Shown here: positions 24,358 to 32,401 of the stretch, one piece after another
Numbering within the stretch: the stretch's first letter is position 1
How the letters are laid out: the number at the start of each line of letters is the position of its first letter
NCBI GenBank assembly: GCA_025937785.1
Contig: JAICQQ010000063.1
Span: 1-37,716 of the forward strand
Reading direction: 5' to 3'
From: Polyangiaceae bacterium
GTDB taxonomy: Bacteria; Myxococcota_A; Polyangia; Polyangiales; Polyangiaceae
Length of the DNA stretch: 37,716 nt
The notes under the pieces: model-generated
What the model was told of the DNA's origin: nothing
The model's database searches: none
Seen by the model: the letters and a program-made list of their open reading frames with translations, nothing else
Program-made: the position numbers and the translations under genes

Positions 24358-24427
24358 GACGCTCCCGGGCGGGTGCCGTAAGCCAACCCAAACTCCGCAT
24401 TCGTTCTCTCATTCGCCCGGGAGCGTC
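24358..24427. repeat. Perfect 14-bp inverted repeat, arms 42 bases apart
   Basis: GACGCTCCCGGGCG (24358-24371) is inverted as CGCCCGGGAGCGTC (24414-24427). It lies in the gap between the pseudopilin gene and the next lipoprotein gene. The core CCCGGG is itself palindromic. No T-run follows, so it is not a classical terminator; it could be a paired operator or the end of a small relic element. Confidence 0.85.
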
Positions 24428-24485
24428 GCCCTTATAGAGACGCCGCTGGTTGCGGCGCACGCCGTGGACGCTACGCTAGAGCGCG

Positions 24486-25346
24486 ATGGCTGGCGGCAGG
24501 CGGCGGCGACCGGCGCTGGGACTCGTGGCTTTGGGGCTGTTCTCGGCGTGCGGCGGCTCGACCGAGACGCAGGCCGTAGCAGCTACCGCGGTCATGGTCG
24601 CTGCTACGGCAGCCAATCGCGCGCTGACGGGGGAATGCTGGGCGGCGTGCACGCCTGGGCACGTGTGTGACCACGAGTCAGGCTTGTGTGTTCCCGGCGA
24701 ATGCTCGCCGGCTTGCCCCGACACACAGACGTGCGTGCGTATCGACGGCGTGCTCATGTGCGCAGACAAGGGTACGACGTGGGCGTCGAACATGCAGGGC
24801 AACACCTTCTTGCCGAGCGGCGGCGCGCCGGCGAAAGCTCGCGCCGCCCCCGCAGGAGCCGCTGGCAGCGTGCCGCTCGCCAGCGCGCCGGCGAGCGCCT
24901 GTGCCATCCCCGGCAGTGCGGAGTGGTATCAAGAGCAGGCCGAGGCACCCAGCACCGAGCCCGCGGGCGCCCTGGCTCGCGACTTCGTGGGGCTATGGTC
25001 CGTGGTGGGCTCGATGCCGCGCTCAGGCGACGACGCACCGCGGCCCTTGGTCGTCACGCTGGAGTGGTTCGGTCGCAGCCCGAACACGGCCACGGGCTAT
25101 CGCGCGCGCTCGGAGGCGGGCGCACTGCTCGAACTCGAGGTCTGGAGCGATGCGGCGCCTGCTCGGACACCGCTCAGCGTCGAGTTCCTTTCATCGGATC
25201 GGTTGCGCTTGCACGGCGTCGAGTATCAGCGCGAAGACTGCGCGCGTGCGGATGCGCACCCCAGCTGTTGCGCACTACCGCGGGCGAGCTGGGTCCGGCT
25301 CGGGCCTTCCCAGGGGGGCGAGCCGCAGCCGTCGTCTCCGCCATGA
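24486..25346 (+). CDS. Hypothetical lipoprotein with N-terminal Cys-rich segment
   Basis: A protein of 286 residues. An Arg-rich n-region and a short hydrophobic core end at LFSACGG (Cys22), a likely lipoprotein signal. A Cys-rich stretch (ECWAACTPGHVCDHESGLCV and ECSPACPDTQTC) comes at about 50-85, then an Ala/Pro linker. The C-terminal ~130-residue domain (RDFVGLWSVVGSMPRS, LVVTLEWFGRSPNTATGYRA, EYQREDC) may form a lipocalin-like small beta fold. No enzyme motif was recognised. It is convergent with lpdA, ten bases apart. Confidence 0.75.
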   Translation: MAGGRRRRPALGLVALGLFSACGGSTETQAVAATAVMVAATAANRALTGECWAACTPGHVCDHESGLCVPGECSPACPDTQTCVRIDGVLMCADKGTTWASNMQGNTFLPSGGAPAKARAAPAGAAGSVPLASAPASACAIPGSAEWYQEQAEAPSTEPAGALARDFVGLWSVVGSMPRSGDDAPRPLVVTLEWFGRSPNTATGYRARSEAGALLELEVWSDAAPARTPLSVEFLSSDRLRLHGVEYQREDCARADAHPSCCALPRASWVRLGPSQGGEPQPSSPP

Positions 25347-25356
25347 CTGTTGCGCC

Positions 25357-26775
25357 TCAGGAAGTGAGGCGCTTGTTCATGATGTGTACGGCCTGACCGA
25401 GACCGTGATCGGCTGCTTCGCGCACGGCCTCGCTCAGGGTCGGGTGCGGATGAATCGTGAGCGCCAGGTCTTCGAGGCTGGCGCCGAACTCGATCGCAAG
25501 GGTGCCTTCGGAGATCAGTTCGCTCGCCTCGGGCCCCACAGCGGACATGCCCACGATGCGATCGGCCTCGCTGACGAGCTTCACGAAGCCGTCGGTTTCG
25601 CCGAGGGCCATCGCCCGCCCCAGCGCCGAGAAGGGGAAACGTCCGACGCGGATGCTGCGCCCTTGGCGCTTGGCCTCCTCTTCGCTGAGTCCCGTGCTCG
25701 CGATCTCGGGATCGGTGAAGATGGCCATCGGCAACGCCTGCCAGTCACGGGCAGCGTCCTTTCCCGAGAGGATCCGCGCTACGACCTCGGCCTCTTTGAA
25801 ACCCTTGTGAGCCAGGTAGGGCGGGCCGCTGACGTCGCCGATCGCGAAGACCCCGGGTGTGGAGCTGCGGCACGAGCCGTCGGTCGCGATGTGTCCGCCC
25901 GCGTCCAGTTCGATCCCGGCGCGATCGAGGCCCAGCTCGGCCGTCGCAGGCCGAAACCCGGTGGCGACCAAGAGGCGATCGCCCGCGACCGAGCGCTCAC
26001 TTCCCCCATGGTCGATGCGGAGCAGCACACGTCCGTCCCTTTCTTCCCAGCCCAGCGCACGAGCCTGCTTGAAAACCTTCGCTCCGGACCTTTCGAGGCG
26101 GCGCTCCACCACGCGCACCAGGTCTCGGTCCACTCCGGGCAGCAGCTCGGGACCGAGCTCCACCACACTGAGCTCAGACCCGAGGGTATGGTACGCGGAG
26201 CCGAGCTCGAGCCCGATCACTCCACCGCCGAGCACGATGAGCTGCTTGGGGAGCTCCTCCAGAAAGACCGCCTCGCGCGCCCCGAGCACGAGCCTTCCGT
26301 CGGGCACGAACGCCGGCGGCGTGTGGGGGCGCACCCCGGTTGCGATCACGATCCCGCGCAGCGCCGTAAGTCGCTCGTGAGCACCGTCGGGGCGGCGCAC
26401 GGAAACTTGGCGTGTGTTCTCGAAGCTCGCGTGGCCGGTCACGAGTTCGCTGCCGTTCGCGGTGAGTAGAGAGGCGACCCCGTCGGTGTGATGCTTGACG
26501 ATTCGGCGGCTATGCGTCTGCGCTCGGCCGAGATCGAACGAGACGCCGTCGGTCATCACCCCCATCATCTCGCCGTGGCGGGCCCACGCATAACGCCGCG
26601 ACGCAGTGATCAGCGCTTTCGACGGGATGCAGCCCCAGTTCAAACACACGCCTCCGACCGCCTCGCGTTCGATGCAGGCGACGCGCAGCCCTTGTTGCGC
26701 CGCTCGAATCGCCACCGAGTATCCGGCAGGACCGCCGCCTATGACGACTACGTCGACTTCGCGCTCTGGTGTCAT
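25357..26775 (-). CDS. lpdA: Dihydrolipoyl dehydrogenase
   Basis: A protein of 472 residues. This FAD flavoenzyme reoxidises lipoamide on 2-oxoacid dehydrogenase or glycine cleavage complexes with NAD. Motifs: FAD-binding VVVIGGGPAGYSVAIRAA, redox disulphide GVCLNWGCIPSKAL (Cys44/Cys49), second Rossmann LIVLGGGVIGLELGSA, FAIGDVSGPPYLAHKG, and the C-terminal catalytic His in IHPHPTLSEAV. The ATG at 26775 is preferred because AAGGA lies eight bases upstream; an ATG at 26781 lies only two bases after it. It follows the TetR gene on the same strand, with a palindromic operator in the gap. No other complex subunit is nearby, so it may serve in trans or in a redox stress response. Confidence 0.95.
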   Translation of the reverse strand: MTPEREVDVVVIGGGPAGYSVAIRAAQQGLRVACIEREAVGGVCLNWGCIPSKALITASRRYAWARHGEMMGVMTDGVSFDLGRAQTHSRRIVKHHTDGVASLLTANGSELVTGHASFENTRQVSVRRPDGAHERLTALRGIVIATGVRPHTPPAFVPDGRLVLGAREAVFLEELPKQLIVLGGGVIGLELGSAYHTLGSELSVVELGPELLPGVDRDLVRVVERRLERSGAKVFKQARALGWEERDGRVLLRIDHGGSERSVAGDRLLVATGFRPATAELGLDRAGIELDAGGHIATDGSCRSSTPGVFAIGDVSGPPYLAHKGFKEAEVVARILSGKDAARDWQALPMAIFTDPEIASTGLSEEEAKRQGRSIRVGRFPFSALGRAMALGETDGFVKLVSEADRIVGMSAVGPEASELISEGTLAIEFGASLEDLALTIHPHPTLSEAVREAADHGLGQAVHIMNKRLTS

Positions 26776-26798
26776 GAACATCGTCCTTTCTTGTTAGA

Positions 26799-26810
26799 GA
26801 CCGAACGGTC
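26799..26810. promoter_or_regulatory. Palindromic TetR-type operator upstream of lpdA
   Basis: GACCG-AA-CGGTC is a perfect 5+2+5 palindrome, 24 bases before the lpdA ATG and within the tetR-lpdA gap. It shares the AGAGACCG half-site with the longer palindrome upstream of tetR, so the TetR protein probably controls lpdA through it. Confidence 0.75.
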
Positions 26811-26861
26811 GCTTTTTTGGTCGAGCCAACGATCATGTGGAGCCATGGCCGTCGCGCATGC

Positions 26862-27482
26862 TCAGCCGAGCTCGATCTCGCGGATCCTGGCTTCGAGCTG
26901 GGCGCGGACTTCGCGCATGGGTGCGGTCGTGTTCCAGAGTTTGGAGAGCATGATCGCCCCCTCGAGTGCCGCGATCAAAGCGGTGGTGAACTCCGCTGGG
27001 TTCACGCGAGCACGGAGCTCGCCTCGTCTCTGTCCCTGGGACACCACGCGCGTCACGAACGCGTGCCAGTCGCGGAGCACCTTGGCCACGCGGCGTTTCA
27101 GGGCCGGGTTCGCGTCGTCGGCTTCGACCGCCGCATTCAGCACCGGGCAGCCGCCCGGCACCGGCGGGTTGGTCGGCAAGCTGGCGTACACGGCGACGAT
27201 TGCCCGCAAGCGTTCGCCTGCGGTCAGCTTCCCGGCGAGCGCGTCGCTAAAGCGTCGCCCGAGCTCCTCGACCGAGAACTCGAAGGCGGCGAGTTCGAGC
27301 ATTTCTTTGCTCTCGAAATGGCGATAGATGCCGCCCTTCTGGAGGCCAGTTGCTCGCATGATGTCCGAGATGCTGGCGCTCTTGTATCCGAGCTGGTTGA
27401 ACAGCGCAGCTGCCTTCGCGATCACCTGATCGCGCGTGAGTTCGCCCTTCGTCTTGGCCGGGCGTGAGCGCGATGCAGGCAT
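26862..27482 (-). CDS. TetR/AcrR family transcriptional regulator
   Basis: A protein of 206 residues from the ATG at 27482; the open frame upstream runs through the operator region and is not likely used. The N-terminal helix-turn-helix reads KAAALFNQLGYKSASISDIM, then ATGLQKGGIYRHFESKEML, a textbook TetR motif. The C-terminal ligand/dimer domain has GGCPVLNAAVEADDANPAL and a helical bundle. A Cys in GGCP could be redox- or electrophile-sensitive, but this is inference. A near-perfect 18-bp palindrome 25-42 bases before the gene and a related one before lpdA indicate autoregulation and control of lpdA. Confidence 0.93.
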   Translation of the reverse strand: MPASRSRPAKTKGELTRDQVIAKAAALFNQLGYKSASISDIMRATGLQKGGIYRHFESKEMLELAAFEFSVEELGRRFSDALAGKLTAGERLRAIVAVYASLPTNPPVPGGCPVLNAAVEADDANPALKRRVAKVLRDWHAFVTRVVSQGQRRGELRARVNPAEFTTALIAALEGAIMLSKLWNTTAPMREVRAQLEARIREIELG

Positions 27483-27506
27483 TGGCGGATGCGTGACTGT
27501 GAGCGA

Positions 27507-27543
27507 AGAGACCGAGCGGTCTCTAATGTGCCGCTCGGTCGTT
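27507..27543. promoter_or_regulatory. Tandem TetR operators upstream of tetR
   Basis: AGAGACCG-AG-CGGTCTCT (27507-27524) is an 8+2+8 palindrome. A second, imperfect site with core CCG-CT-CGGTC follows at 27531-27540. The site upstream of lpdA has the same half-site. It lies between the divergent tetR and zinc-ribbon gene starts and could also affect the latter. Confidence 0.8.
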
Positions 27544-27700
27544 ACCGCGTCAAGGGTACCCCGGGGCACACGGGTGCAGGCGCGCTGGGCAGGTGCGCGA
27601 GCCGCGCCAGAAATCTCACTGGTTTCGGGCGCTAAAGCCTCGGGCTCGGGGGGCCGTTAAAGGGGACAGAGGCGCCTTGGCCGCGCTTTCCGTGAAGCAG

Positions 27701-29143
27701 ATGTCGGTCTCTGTAGCGTGTACCGCGTGCGGCGCGAAGTTCAACATGCCCGCCCGCTTGTGGAACGAGCGGGTGGCTGGGCGCGTGGTGGTGATCCACT
27801 GCCGCAAGTGTCGCGCCCCGATGTCTCTCGACGGTACGCCGTCGCAGGCGCCGGTTGCGCGTGACGACGCCTCCCTCAAGGACGCAGGACCTACGCCGCA
27901 ACCGTCCCCCGCACTGGGGTCGTCGATGTCTCCCGAGGTGCGGCCGGAGCCGAGGGTCGACGCCACCCCGGTGACGGGGAAAGCCATTTCGCGCCAGCCA
28001 AGTATTGCACCGAAGCCGACCGTCGCGAAGGCGACCGCGCCTCGCTCCACGAGCGCGCCTCGCTCCACGAGCGCGCCTCGCTCCACGAGCGCGGTGCCGA
28101 AGGCGAGCGTGCCTCGCCCCGCGAGCGTGGCGTCCAAGGTGACCTCGCCTCACGTCGCGCTGCCGGAGGCGAGCGTGCCCCGCCCCGCGAGCGTTGCGCC
28201 CAAGGTCACCTCACCTCGGACCGCGAGCGTTGCGCCCAAGGTGACCTCGCCGCGGACCGCGAGTGGCACCCCGGAGGCGAGCGTGCCCCAGCCTGCGCCG
28301 GAGGCGAGTGCGCCGCACCAGCCCGACGAGCGACCGGGACGGAGCACGCGACCGGCTTTGCAATTGCTGGTGGTTGCCTCGGAGCCCGTGCTGCGCCAGT
28401 CGCCGCACTCCGTTCCTGACAGCTCGCCCTCGTTGCGCGCGCTCGAAATCTCTCGCAGCCCTGCCTCGTCCCAACGGTTCGAGTCTCCCGCTGAGGCGGA
28501 CTTGGCGGATGACTTCGGCGCGGAGCGTACGCCCGCAGGTATCTTGGTCGATCCGGCAGCGATGGTGCCGCCCCGGTCCGCTGCGCAGCGCGCGCTACCA
28601 CTCACGTCCGCCGTGGTCGTGGCGATGCTCGGTGGTGCTCTGTGGTGGCAGGTTGCACGTATCGGCAGCATGGCTCCCCCGCGCGTGTCCGAGCCCGCCG
28701 CAGCCGAGCCCGCCGCAGCCGAGCCCGCCGCAGCCGAGCCGGCGCCCACCGCGTCCGAGCTCGTCGCAGCCGAGCCCGCCGCAGCCGAGCCCGCCGCAGC
28801 CGAGCCGGCGCCCACCGTGTCCGAGTCCGTCGCAGCCGAGCCCGCCGCAGCCGGGCCCGAGCGACACCCCGAAGTCGCCTACGACGCGCAGCGGTTGGAC
28901 TTTGCACTCAGGTGGGCGCGCACGCGCGCGGACCACTGCCATCGGGGTGGGCGCGCTGTGGGCACGGCACAGCTAGCGATCACCTTCTCGCCCGAGGGCA
29001 AGGTCACCGCGCTGCGGGTGACCGGTGAGCCCATTGCGAGCGCGCCCGTGGCTCGCTGCGTGGCGACGTATTTCCAGTCGATGCTCATCCCCGCCTTCGA
29101 TGGCGAGGCGTTCACCATTCACGAAACACTCACGCTTCGCTGA
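27701..29143 (+). CDS. Zinc-ribbon/transmembrane protein with TonB-like (AgmX/PglI-type) C-terminal domain
   Basis: A protein of 480 residues from the ATG at 27701. The N-terminal MJ0042-type zinc ribbon (VACTACGAKFNMPARLW, then HCRKCRAPM) is followed by a very long low-complexity Pro/Ser/Ala/Thr region with RSTSAP and PRPASVAPKVTS repeats. One transmembrane helix follows (ALPLTSAVVVAMLGGALWW), then a second low-complexity EPAAA-repeat region. The C-terminal ~90-residue domain (HCHRGGRAVGTAQLAITFSP, then SAPVARCVATYFQSM) has two conserved Cys as in AgmX/PglI proteins of myxobacterial gliding and adventurous motility. It would span the inner membrane with a periplasmic C-terminal domain. The exact role is unknown. 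Confidence 0.8.
   Translation: MSVSVACTACGAKFNMPARLWNERVAGRVVVIHCRKCRAPMSLDGTPSQAPVARDDASLKDAGPTPQPSPALGSSMSPEVRPEPRVDATPVTGKAISRQPSIAPKPTVAKATAPRSTSAPRSTSAPRSTSAVPKASVPRPASVASKVTSPHVALPEASVPRPASVAPKVTSPRTASVAPKVTSPRTASGTPEASVPQPAPEASAPHQPDERPGRSTRPALQLLVVASEPVLRQSPHSVPDSSPSLRALEISRSPASSQRFESPAEADLADDFGAERTPAGILVDPAAMVPPRSAAQRALPLTSAVVVAMLGGALWWQVARIGSMAPPRVSEPAAAEPAAAEPAAAEPAPTASELVAAEPAAAEPAAAEPAPTVSESVAAEPAAAGPERHPEVAYDAQRLDFALRWARTRADHCHRGGRAVGTAQLAITFSPEGKVTALRVTGEPIASAPVARCVATYFQSMLIPAFDGEAFTIHETLTLR
28037..28090. repeat. Three perfect 18-bp tandem repeats
   Basis: GCGCCTCGCTCCACGAGC occurs three times head to tail inside the zinc-ribbon gene and encodes repeated Arg-Ser-Thr-Ser-Ala-Pro. 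Perfect identity suggests recent slippage. Confidence 0.9.
28691..28856. repeat. 15-bp GAGCCCGCCGCAGCC repeat array
   Basis: Runs of the 15-mer encode Glu-Pro-Ala-Ala-Ala in the periplasmic linker of the same gene. The array itself is partly duplicated as an ~81-bp block (runs of three, then two copies, separated by GGCGCCCACCG), so it grew at two scales. Confidence 0.85.
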
Positions 29144-29166
29144 GGCGGGGAAACGCTAGTCTCGAA

Positions 29167-29337
29167 TCAGCGGCGCGATGGCGCGGCTCGAAGGGCCTGG
29201 CGCGCCCGCACAGCCTGCTCCTGCTCGGCGATTCTTCTCAGTTTTCGGAGCGGCACGAAGCGCCGCGCACCGGCAAAGTAAGCGCAAGGATCTGGGAGCA
29301 CTTCAAAGACCTTCGACCGGGGGGTCGGGGCGTTCAT
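29167..29337 (-). CDS. Small hypothetical protein (56 aa)
   Basis: The frame runs from the ATG at 29337 to the TGA at 29167. It encodes MNAPTPRSKVFEVLPDPCAY, then FAGARRFVPLRKLRRIAEQE and a basic tail rich in Arg. A TAGGA sequence ten bases upstream may serve as ribosome-binding site. Its leader has lower GC content and a GAGCCTC/GAGGCTC hairpin. The protein is basic and has no membrane segment or recognisable family. It could be chance, but it fills an otherwise empty gap. Confidence 0.4.
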   Translation of the reverse strand: MNAPTPRSKVFEVLPDPCAYFAGARRFVPLRKLRRIAEQEQAVRARQALRAAPSRR

Positions 29338-29363
29338 AGTCAAATTTTCCTACTCTTAAGCAG

Positions 29364-29440
29364 AGCCTCGCAGGGAGGCTCCTGCGCATTTTCATAGATT
29401 GAAACCTTTCTACTGTCGAAGCGAAAGTTGCAACGACAGT
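29364..29440. repeat. Two stem-loops in an AT-richer intergenic stretch
   Basis: GAGCCTC-GCAGG-GAGGCTC (29364-29382) is a 7-bp stem. ACTGTCG (29412-29418) pairs with CGACAGT (29434-29440) across 15 bases. They lie between the divergent small ORF and MFS transporter gene, where promoters are expected. Confidence 0.6.
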
Positions 29441-29573
29441 GAATTCTCGGAGAAAGCGCCTCGTTCGACGAGCTCTCCAAATGAGAGCTCGCCTCGCCAG
29501 CGAGTGCCTGCCCGCACAGCAGCTTCAGTGGCGGCTCGTCTTGGCGCCACCCGGCGCTAAGCATCGGCTGCCG

Positions 29574-30758
29574 ATGTCGCCCACGCCGTCTTGGAAACGC
29601 AACCTGGTGCTGCTGATGGCGCTGCAAGCGCTGATGACGGTGATAGCCGTGGTGCTGGCTACGGTGAATGGCCTAGCGGGGCTCGCCCTCGCGCCGACAC
29701 CGAAGCTCGCGACCCTTCCGGTCACGGCCTTCGTCGCGGGAGGCGCCCTGAGCACGTTCGCGATCTCTCTGTTGATGGCGCGTATCGGTCGCGTCGCTGC
29801 TTTCCGCTCGGGGATCGCTTGCGGCATCGGGGGAGCGCTGGTGTGCGCTCAGGCCGCGGAACATCGCCAGTTCTGGTTGCTCTGCGCGGGCTCGCTGATC
29901 GTGGGCGTTTCGAGTGCGTTCGCCCAGTACTACCGTTTTGCTGCGGTGGACGCGGCTCCGGCCGAATCCATGAGCCGCGCCGTATCGCTCGTGCTCGCTG
30001 GCGGAATCTTGGGCGCCGTGTTGGGTCCGGAGAGTGCAAAATGGACCCGCGATCTCACCGGTACCGTGTACGTCGGGTCCTATCTGTGGATGGCCACGGT
30101 CGGGCTCTTGGCTTTGCTTTGCAGCGTCGCGCTCGACATCCCACACCAACCGAGCGTCACCGAGCGGGTCGCGTGGGCGGCGCTGAGGACGGCGCTGCGG
30201 CGTTTGGAGGTCCTGGTTGCCATCAAGAGCGCCGTGGTCGGGTACGCGGTCATGATCTTTCTGATGACCGCGACCCCGCTCGCGATGCAACACGCGCGTC
30301 ACAGCTTCGACGACACCGCCTTCGTGATCGAGTGGCATGTACTCGGAATGTACGCTCCGGCGTTCGTGACGGGCTATTTGGTCGCGGTCTGGGGCGCGTT
30401 GCGCGTGATCGGATTGGGAGCGGTGCTGATGCTGATTTCGGCAGCAATCCACTTGCTGGGCACCGATGTGTCGCACTTTTGGGCAGGGCTCGTGCTGCTC
30501 GGCATCGGTTGGAACTTCATGTTCGTCGGGGCGACGACGCTGCTCTCCGAGAACTGCACCGACGCTGACAAGGCGGTGCTGCAAGGCGCGAATGAGGTCT
30601 GCGTGTTCGCGGGCAACGCGCTCGCGAGCACGCTAGCGGGCGTGCTCTTGTATGCGATCGGTTGGCAGTTCATGAACCAGGTGTCGGTGCCGTTTCTGGT
30701 GGCGCTCATCGCGCTCCTGCTCGTGCTGGGGCGCCGCCGCGTGCCCGAAGCCAGCTAG
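29574..30758 (+). CDS. Major facilitator superfamily transporter
   Basis: A protein of 394 residues from the ATG at 29574, chosen because the first membrane helix begins soon after (LVLLMALQALMTVIAVVLAT). About 11-12 hydrophobic helices alternate with short loops. The loop after helix 2 has the MFS signature-like MARIGRVAAFRSGIACG, and helix 4 has SLIVGVSSAFAQYYRF, which resembles MFS proteins of the YfcJ/RhaT-like broad group. The substrate is unknown. The frame is open back to 29439, but that part has no hydrophobic segment. It is convergent with the following lipoprotein gene, with 159 bases between. Confidence 0.85.
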   Translation: MSPTPSWKRNLVLLMALQALMTVIAVVLATVNGLAGLALAPTPKLATLPVTAFVAGGALSTFAISLLMARIGRVAAFRSGIACGIGGALVCAQAAEHRQFWLLCAGSLIVGVSSAFAQYYRFAAVDAAPAESMSRAVSLVLAGGILGAVLGPESAKWTRDLTGTVYVGSYLWMATVGLLALLCSVALDIPHQPSVTERVAWAALRTALRRLEVLVAIKSAVVGYAVMIFLMTATPLAMQHARHSFDDTAFVIEWHVLGMYAPAFVTGYLVAVWGALRVIGLGAVLMLISAAIHLLGTDVSHFWAGLVLLGIGWNFMFVGATTLLSENCTDADKAVLQGANEVCVFAGNALASTLAGVLLYAIGWQFMNQVSVPFLVALIALLLVLGRRRVPEAS

Positions 30759-30917
30759 ACGGGCGTGCGTGACCGCATTCCCATCCTCCCGCCACTCGCC
30801 GCGTCCCCCGCTGCCGCGTCGGACGGTGAGCCCAGGCCGCGTGGCTCGGTGAGTACGGGCCGCGTCAAAAGTCGACGCCCGCCGGCGCGTCGCTTCCTTC
30901 CGTAGGTTCGCCCTGCT

Positions 30918-32351
30918 TTAGGGCGACTTCGCCTCGGACGGCGCCGCTTCGGGGGCGCTGGTATTCCCCGCTACGAGCCGACCCACGCAGCCCGGGACGA
31001 GGCCCTCGCTCGCGTTTGCGGCGTTACAGGCGCTCTCCGTGAAGTACCAGCGGCCCGCTTCGAGGGTGATGCCGCTGGCATCCACCCCGGTCATCTTTAG
31101 GTTCTGGTTGCACTCCCACGGCTTTTCGTCGGTGGGCTTGCTGTTCTGCAGCTGCGGCCCATACACGCGGATCTCCTCCGAGCCCTGCCAGTAGTGCAGT
31201 GACAGTGGCGGGCTCGAACTCGACGCGCGGCGCCGCCAGGTGCCCATGGGTGTGCCTGGCGCTAGCGGCTCGAACTGCCAGGCTTCGCAGGGCATGCCGG
31301 CGACCGTTCGCCAGTACACCGAGGCTCGGGCCCGCTGCAGGGCTGCGAGGGTCTCACCGGGGAGCGCATCGCAGAAGTAGCCGAGCAAGCGTTCGTCGGT
31401 GACCACGCGGTCGAACGCCAATGCGTCGTGCTGCCAGTCGCCCGCGAACTCGGCGTCGAAGGCTTCGACCTGGGTCAGCAGCTTCTGCAATGAGCGCAGC
31501 GGCATGCTCGCGCCGCAGCGTTCGTCGCGCAGAAATGACAGCGGCAACGATCCGAAGGCCATGGCACCGGCGCGCTGCTCCGCTGCGACCAGGTGCTTCA
31601 GGCTGCCGCTGTCCAGGCTTTCGCAGGAGCACACGCGTGTAGCCTCGAGCAAGCGTGTCCTCAGCAGGGGCCAGCGATCGTCCTCGGCTACGCTGTCAGC
31701 GGCTCGAACGGCTTCGTGGACATTCGAGCACTCCGCGAACGTCTCGTAGCCTTTTCGGGCGATCTCTCGCCGCTTGCTGGGGTCTCGTTCGCCGAGCAAG
31801 CGCGTGGCCAGATCACGGCCGCCGCGTTCGGTGTCGCTGCTCACCGGCAGTGTCGGGGCATCGAACAAAAGCCGCAGCGCGACCGTCTCCGGCACGGCTC
31901 GGAGATACGTTCGGAGCGTCTGCACGTCCAGGCCAGCAGCACCGGCGATGTACAGCGTGGGGCGGTGCCCGGGTTCCGTGGAACTCTGGGGCGCCCGCGC
32001 GTGGCCTGCGTGCTCGTCGAGCGCCTCCGCCAGCGAGCCTTCGAGACGGACCGCGCGCGCCGCGTGGCTCTCACCCACGAGGGGTTCGCCGTCGAGCCAA
32101 GCCGCTCGTGCGTCGACTTCGAGCACCGCCCCGGTGCCGACGTTCCCGCCGAGGGTAGCTTTGGGCAGCTCCACGTGGACCGCGCCTGCCACGGCGCGCT
32201 CGGGCAAGTGCTCGAGCAGGGCGATCAGCTCCTGGCGCTGCTGTTCGCAGGACTCCGGGGTCGCGCCGGCGGTTCGAGGCTCGTTCGGCCGCGGGGAACA
32301 GGCGAACACCGTCGAAAGCAACAGCGTGGGCAATGCTCGGAATGCACGCAT
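30918..32351 (-). CDS. Hypothetical lipoprotein
   Basis: A protein of 477 residues. The N-terminal signal MRAFRALPTLLLSTVFACSP suggests lipidation at Cys18. The mature part is mostly helical and charged, with a segment similar to biopolymer-transport-type linkers (AGAVHVELPKATLGGNVGTG, then TLYIAGAAGLDVQTLRTYLR), eight or more Cys and a Trp-rich C-terminal domain (WRTVAGMPCEAWQFEPLAPG, LHYWQGSEEIRVYG). No enzyme motif is recognised. It lies 50 bases downstream of the zinc-ribbon membrane protein gene on the same strand, so the two may be one operon. Confidence 0.75.
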   Translation of the reverse strand: MRAFRALPTLLLSTVFACSPRPNEPRTAGATPESCEQQRQELIALLEHLPERAVAGAVHVELPKATLGGNVGTGAVLEVDARAAWLDGEPLVGESHAARAVRLEGSLAEALDEHAGHARAPQSSTEPGHRPTLYIAGAAGLDVQTLRTYLRAVPETVALRLLFDAPTLPVSSDTERGGRDLATRLLGERDPSKRREIARKGYETFAECSNVHEAVRAADSVAEDDRWPLLRTRLLEATRVCSCESLDSGSLKHLVAAEQRAGAMAFGSLPLSFLRDERCGASMPLRSLQKLLTQVEAFDAEFAGDWQHDALAFDRVVTDERLLGYFCDALPGETLAALQRARASVYWRTVAGMPCEAWQFEPLAPGTPMGTWRRRASSSSPPLSLHYWQGSEEIRVYGPQLQNSKPTDEKPWECNQNLKMTGVDASGITLEAGRWYFTESACNAANASEGLVPGCVGRLVAGNTSAPEAAPSEAKSP

Positions 32352-32401
32352 GCGACGCTCTTACCACGAAACGCGAAGGGCTTCGCGGTACGACTCGCTG
32401 T

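Noticed and set aside
24667..26469. A 600-codon plus-strand open frame
   Set aside because: It runs through the lipoprotein gene and antisense to lpdA, whose motifs are unmistakable; the product is Arg/Pro-rich shadow sequence.
26799..26820. Possible intrinsic terminator (palindrome followed by six T)
   Set aside because: The two-base loop is too small for a hairpin, no plus-strand gene ends here, and the same half-site recurs upstream of tetR, so an operator is the better reading.
28037..28260. Possible CRISPR-like repeat array
   Set aside because: Repeats are head-to-tail without unique spacers and encode a periodic peptide, so they are coding low-complexity repeats.
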